From the NCBI GenBank assembly GCA_016205045.1, contig JACQJM010000226.1, positions 1-8,899 on the forward strand: 8,899 nt of DNA, in the 5' to 3' direction. Shown here in pieces: positions 1-6,100 of the stretch. The number at the start of each line of letters is the position of its first letter. Positions within the stretch are counted from its first letter, which is position 1. Source of the DNA: Elusimicrobiota bacterium. Its GTDB lineage: Bacteria; Elusimicrobiota; Elusimicrobia; JACQJN01. Under the pieces are notes generated by a model. It made no database searches. It saw only the letters and a list, made by a program, of their open reading frames with translations, and was not told the DNA's origin. Made by a program: the position numbers and the translations under genes.

Positions 1-2
1 AA

Positions 3-119
3 ATGAAAAAAATAAAAATACTCCTATTTGGCATGGATACCATACCGAGTTTCCCCAAAAAGGTTTTCGGGTTTGTTTTAGCTCTATGTCTAATCTCTAT
101 TTCTCCGACCGCTTTCGGA
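3..119 (+). other. Sec-type signal peptide (residues 1-39)
   Basis: The first residues are MKKIKI, a second basic pair is Lys19-Lys20, and a hydrophobic core runs from Val21 to Ile33 (VFGFVLALCLISI). A cleavable site fits after Ala37-Phe38-Gly39, a small-x-small pattern followed by Ala-Pro-Ser. Cys29 lies inside the hydrophobic core, not directly before a mature N-terminus, and I do not see a good lipobox, so a lipoprotein is less likely than ordinary signal peptidase I processing. The n-region is long if Met1 is used and shorter if Met11 is the true start; both give export. Confidence 0.85.
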
Positions 120-3100
120 GCTCCGAGTCTTTACGATACCGGAGATCCCGCTCCCGTCAGCGGGGGTTCTTCTGGGGTGACTCTGACCGGAAAGCTCTAT
201 CGCGTGATCGCAGATGATTTTGTAAACAAGCGCTCCACAGAGTCCTATATATTGGTGGTAGGGACTGTCACCTACTCTCTCGGCTTTTCCGAACAGATCC
301 CCACTAATGTGATTTCCGGCTCTCTGGTCACGGTGGAGGGAACTCTCCAAAATACCCAGATTAAGCCCAACAAGCTCACCGTTTCGGACCCTAAAACTAA
401 CCTAAGTCTCAATGCTTCCCCGGTTTCCCCGTCTTCTGCCCTGGGTCAGATGCGCTTGGGGGTCATCCTTTTCAACTTCTCAGATGACTCCTCTGAACCT
501 ATTAATCGCCAGGAGGTCGCCAACCGAGTTTTTAACAACCCCAACTCGGTAAGGAACTTCTATAAACAGGAGTCCTATGGACAATTCGAATTCGCAGGCT
601 CTGAAGCAGATGTGTTTGGGTGGTACACCATTCCTTATCCTAAAGACGAGACTGGTTGCACGGATGACCCCTACCCTCTATGGATGGATGCCGCCCTGGA
701 TAAAGCTCTGGTGAACAATCCAGGAGTCCTTTTCTCGGCTTATGACAAGATCGTATTTATCAGCCCAGGGGTTTCTTGTAGTACAGCAGGCAATGCAATG
801 GAAAATGGGCGGTACGTCTGGATAAATTTTATGGACACAGCCGGGACCCCGTTCGAACCTGTGTTGATCCATGAACTCGGGCACACTCTTGGCCTAGGCC
901 ATGCGGGGCTTAGAACTTGTTTCCCTACCAGCACAAAGTTCCTGGTCCAGCCAGGAGAATGTTTCGAGGACGAATATGGAGATGTGTATGATCCTATGGG
1001 ATTAGCCAATTACGACACGCATTTTAATGCCCTCTGGAAAATGAAGCTGGGATGGCTGCCCGACAGCCGCATTAGAGAGGTGAACACCTCGGGGGAGTAT
1101 CCTCTATATAAACTAGAAGACCTCTCTGGACCCTATCAAGTCTTAAAGATTCCCAAGATCAATACAAGTGAGTACTTTTACATCGAACACAGAGCGTTTG
1201 AAAAGGGATCCCTCGTACGATTACCTTTCTATAATGGAACCGACCTCATGACCGATCTCATTATTCCCATTTCGTTCAATACTGGGGAGGATGATCCTCT
1301 CTTGTCTGAGAACAACAAATTTGCGGACCCGGGCAATCTCATCACCATCGGACAAATCGCCCACACGGATACGGCCGCCATCCTGAAAGTAACGTTCGGC
1401 TGTGCCCAACTAAATCCCACCCTCAGCGTCACACCCGCAACCCAAACAGGTCCGGCAGGTGAAACGATAAGTTATGACTTATTGATTACCAATAGGGACG
1501 TGGGTTCGTGCGGGAACACCTCTTTCAAACTAACAGGATTAAACTACTCGGGGGGAACTATTGATTTTGCTCCAGGGGTTCTGACCCTATCCCCAGGAGA
1601 TTCCGTTCCCGCCAGGGCAACAATTTCCATTCCAGCGGGCACTCCCGTGGGTGATTCTAAAATCAGCGTCAGAGCGGAGGACACAAGCGATCCAACCCGC
1701 AAAGGGGAGGGCAAAGCCACCTACACCGTGGCCTGCGATGGGGGGGCTCCCATAGGATCCTCTGTCCAGACGGAGGCCGCAGCCGGTGTCTGCACACTGC
1801 CCACATTATCCGTGAGCGTATCTCCCACAAATCAAACAGGTTTTTCGGGGAGAACCGTGAGCTACACGCTATCCGTAAAAAATGATGGTTATTCCAGTGC
1901 CAACGTGGACCTGAGCCATGTGGTTCCCGTAGGATGGACTGCAAACTTCGCTCCCCCTTCCCTTCAAGACATTCCCGCTGGAGGGACCGCCTCGTCGGTC
2001 TTGTATGTCAATGTCCCGCTAGGAGAGCGGGCCGTCTCCTACGATATCGCCATCATTGCGGTGGATAGGGCCGATTCAACCAACCGGGCTTACGCTTCCG
2101 CCACTTACAACATTGATTATACCTCTCCATCCAATCCCCCTGCGGTCAGCCTATCCCCCGTAACCCAAACCGGTCCCCCGGGCGTCACGGTCAACTACGC
2201 CCTCTCCGTGAAAAATAATAATTCAGATACGACCATTTTCAATTTGAGCAGTCTTCTTCCCGCTTTGGGTTGGACCGCCGACATATTTCCTCCCTCCCTC
2301 AGCCTCCTCCCAGGACAAACAGAATCAGCGACTCTATCTGTTTATGTCCCGCCCGGTCTGAGCACAGGTTCCTATACCATCACCGCAAAGGCAACCAATG
2401 CGCTAAGTTCCTCCAACCAGGCCTCCGCCAGCGCCACCTATGTTATTGGGAACCCGGGAATCTGCTCATCCACAAACACCCCGACGGTTAGCGTTTCACC
2501 CTCCGACATCACCACGGGCCCCGGGCTGCCGGCTGATTACACCTTGACGGTATCTAACCAAGACGCCGATGGCTGCCCCTCTACACTATTTAACTTTACA
2601 AGCGCGGTTCCTGCGGGATGGACGGTGTCCTTTGATCCACCCAGCGTGAACCTTTTACCTCGGCATATCGTGAGCGCGTACATGCGGGTGACTTCGCTTG
2701 CCACGGCTCCACCCGATACTTACACCCTCGCTGTCAAAATGACCGATGCCGGAGATCCCACCCACCAAGGCACTGGAAGCGCGCATTACATTATTCCGAG
2801 CTTAATCCCTTCCTATGCGGAGACGGTCCAGTCCGGAAACTGGTCCGATCCCAATACCTGGCGTGGCGGGGCTGTGCCTTCTTATCTACCCGTAAAAATA
2901 AACATGGGGCACAAAGTGACGATAGATACAATGGTTGCCTCCGCCCAGGGACTCTATATTGATGGAACCGTTTCGTTCAGCCGCTCCGTTTCCAGCCGAT
3001 TGACCATCACGGATGGGGATGTGGAGGTTGGTCCCCTTTCTACAAGCGGTTGGCTGGACATGGGAACGGAAGAAAGCCCTATCCCTCCAGGGGTCAAGGC

Positions 3101-6100
3101 CCACCTCAAATTTACAAGCACGGGGCAACATCGCCTTGTGATCGATCCTACCGGAAAACTGACGGTTCGTGGCGCCACCAAAACCATATCCACCCTCGCC
3201 ACCTCGGACGCCCTGGCTGGGGCTAATCTTATTTCAGTAGACTCAGTGGGGTTAACGGGATGGTCGGTTGGAGATTCAATCACCGTAGATAACGAAAGAA
3301 GAACAATTACCTCTATTCAATTGGACTCTCCCATGATCCTCGGCTTGTCTTCTCCCCTTTCCTCAAACCACTACGTCTCCGACACGATCCGGGTGGATAA
3401 TTTAACCCGAAACGTTCTGCTCGAATCCGACTACAATAAGACTTACATCGTCAATATGTCTAACGGATTTGCCTCCAACTTTGGGGAGTTCAGCAGCTTT
3501 GGACTGATAACCAATACGGGGGATACGATCCGTGCCGGAATTCTTTTCACAGGAGGGGGAGCACCCAGCGTAACAGGCTCCCTCTTAAATTCTGTGGTCC
3601 GGGACGGGCCCAACTACGCCCTAGCCCTCTATGGGTCTTATCAGAGCCAATTCAAGAACAATCTCTTCTATACCAACAAAGGCGGCATCCATCTTGCGGA
3701 CTGGAACAAAAACAATCATTTATATTCAAACCATATCTATAACAATGCGGGCAACTGGGGGATCTGGTTGTATAGATCCACAGAGAATACATTTGCTTTT
3801 AACGTCATTGATTCCAACGCGGGAGGAATCCAAGGCAAGCTCTCGACCAACCTATTCGTCTCAAACTCCATCCACAATAACTTGGTAGGCATTGATGCGA
3901 ACTCAACGGATGGCGCTTTAATTTCAAACTACTCTTTTTCCAATGGCGTGGACATCAAAACGCCAGGACCTATGCTTCTATTCGCTGGGGGGGCTCTGGG
4001 GTACGACCCCCAAGGAAACTCCAAACCGGCCTCCTCAAGGGAAGTGTTGTTCACGGATTATTGGACCGGCGACTCTGTTCTCTACTTAAAATCAAGTCGT
4101 CTCAACCCGACAGCGGGCATGGCCCTGGACACAGGCGATAAAGACGTTTCTGTTGTCTCTTATAATCAGGATAATGATCTTGGAGCTACCCGCCTGTGGG
4201 GGCACTACAACGTGCAGGGAACCACATTTGCGTTAGAGGATACCTCTCCCATTTTTAGCGCCTATGCATCCCCGCCCAAGCTCATGCAAGGAACGGGGCA
4301 TTTGGCTTCTGTGGTCAGCACCCAAGACGCCAATGCGGTCTCCCAACTCATCACCATCCGTAGAGACCTAGGAATTTGGCGGGTGGAGGGCTCGGTTACC
4401 GGATGGATGGGTTCTTTTGTGGGGTCTATCTTGAACCAACCTTTTCCCGTGACGTCTCCCCAATTCAACCTGACCTTCACCGAGGGGTCCTCACCCCAGG
4501 AAGGAGATCTTCTCGATTTTGCTTTGCTGGCAGGTTCCCAAGATGCCGATCACGCGAAAAAGCTCTTGCTGGGCCCTTCCCCTTTAGGAATAAGTGGGAA
4601 TCGTTCCAAAATCACGATTCTGCCGGGGGCTGGGTTCAGGATGCTGGGGACCGCTTCCACCCCCGCCCTCTTGAACCGCCTGGATGATTCTTCCCCTTAC
4701 TATACTTTTGTGGACAGCGGCGCATTAACCTTGTCTCATGTCAACATTCAGAATGTGGATGAACAAGGACTGCAGTTATCAGGATCTGGAGGGATTAGCA
4801 TCGCCTCCACCACGTTCGATCTGGCCGGCCAGGGAGGGTCAACCGTCTCTTCCTACATTACCGCCAACGGTCTTTACAGTAACGCCACCTTGTATAATCT
4901 TGCGTTTGAAAACTCACGACCCAACAATACTCTCTACAATGTGCGGGTTTTAGGTGACGACACACACCTCTCCTGGACGATGAAAAGCTGGGACGGGGAG
5001 CGGGGGGGCGCGAGCTATGAATACGATCCTAACGGAAGGATAAGTTGGGGCAAACGATACGACCCTATTCCACCGGCTGTTTCCATGATTTCTCCGATGG
5101 ATGGGGCTACCCTTTCAGGAGTCGTCAGCGTGTCCGCGTCGGCCTCCGATAACGTGGGTGTGGAGTCTGTGCAGTTCAAGCTGGATGGGGCGAATCTCGG
5201 TTTCTCCATCATGACGCCTCCCTACACGATATCCTGGAATACAAACGACGGCACGGTTCCCAATGGTCTCCACACCCTTACCGTTGTGGCTGATGACGGC
5301 GTAAACCTCGCGACCTCGCCCGAAGTGCGGGTCAGCGTTTGTAATAGCGGCGCCACAACCGCCAGCTCCCAAAACGGGCCCTGGTCGGACGTAAGAACCT
5401 GGGGAGGGTGTTCTGTCCCGAGTGGTAAGCCCGTAATTATTTCCGCTGGGCATACCATCATGGTGGATACGCTGGGGGCTACGGCCGGAGGTATCACGGT
5501 CAATGGAACATTGAGATTTAGCCGGGATGTCAACACCCAACTCACCGTTTCGGCAGGAGACCTCACCATAAATCCCGGAGGCTGGCTGGACATGGGGACC
5601 GAGGCCAGTCCCATCCCCGGCAGCGTGAAGGCCACTCTCGTTTTAGCCCCTAATCTGGGAGGTATGATTGTAAACGATGGCGGAAAGTTCACGGCCCAAG
5701 GCGCCTACAAACCAACTTCCACACAGGCCACCTCGGATACCCTCACAGGAGCCGCCTCTATGGTCTTGTATAGTAACCTGGGTACTCCCTGGGCCGTGGG
5801 AGATGAAATTGTAATCGGGAAAACCTCGCCGGAACACTCCAACGAGCGCAGAACCATAACCTCCGTCTCTCAAGTGGTCAATACTATGATCGTCGGACTC
5901 TCCTCCCCTTTGGAATATGATCACACATCCTCTTATACCTATGGCGATTTGGATGGCAATGAGTACACCCTTAATAACATTCCCGTTTATGTCGAAAACC
6001 TGAGCCGAAATGTGGTCATTCGTTCGGCAGGAACCGACATCCGGAGCAATTCCTCCTACATCGTGAACTACTCCCAGGTCCCCAGCGGATTTGTGGCCAA

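Noticed and set aside
3..119. Lipoprotein signal
   Set aside because: Cys29 sits within the hydrophobic core and is not preceded by a good lipobox with a following mature sequence; a signal peptidase I site after residue 39 fits better.
3390..3965. Pectate lyase or hyaluronidase activity of the beta-helix
   Set aside because: The beta-helix fold is shared by many non-enzymes and I could not assign catalytic residues in either copy, so no enzymatic activity is claimed.
5115..5692. Two further minus-strand frames of 141 and 156 codons
   Set aside because: Both overlap the Ig-like and G8-B coding region and each other; neither gives a recognisable protein.
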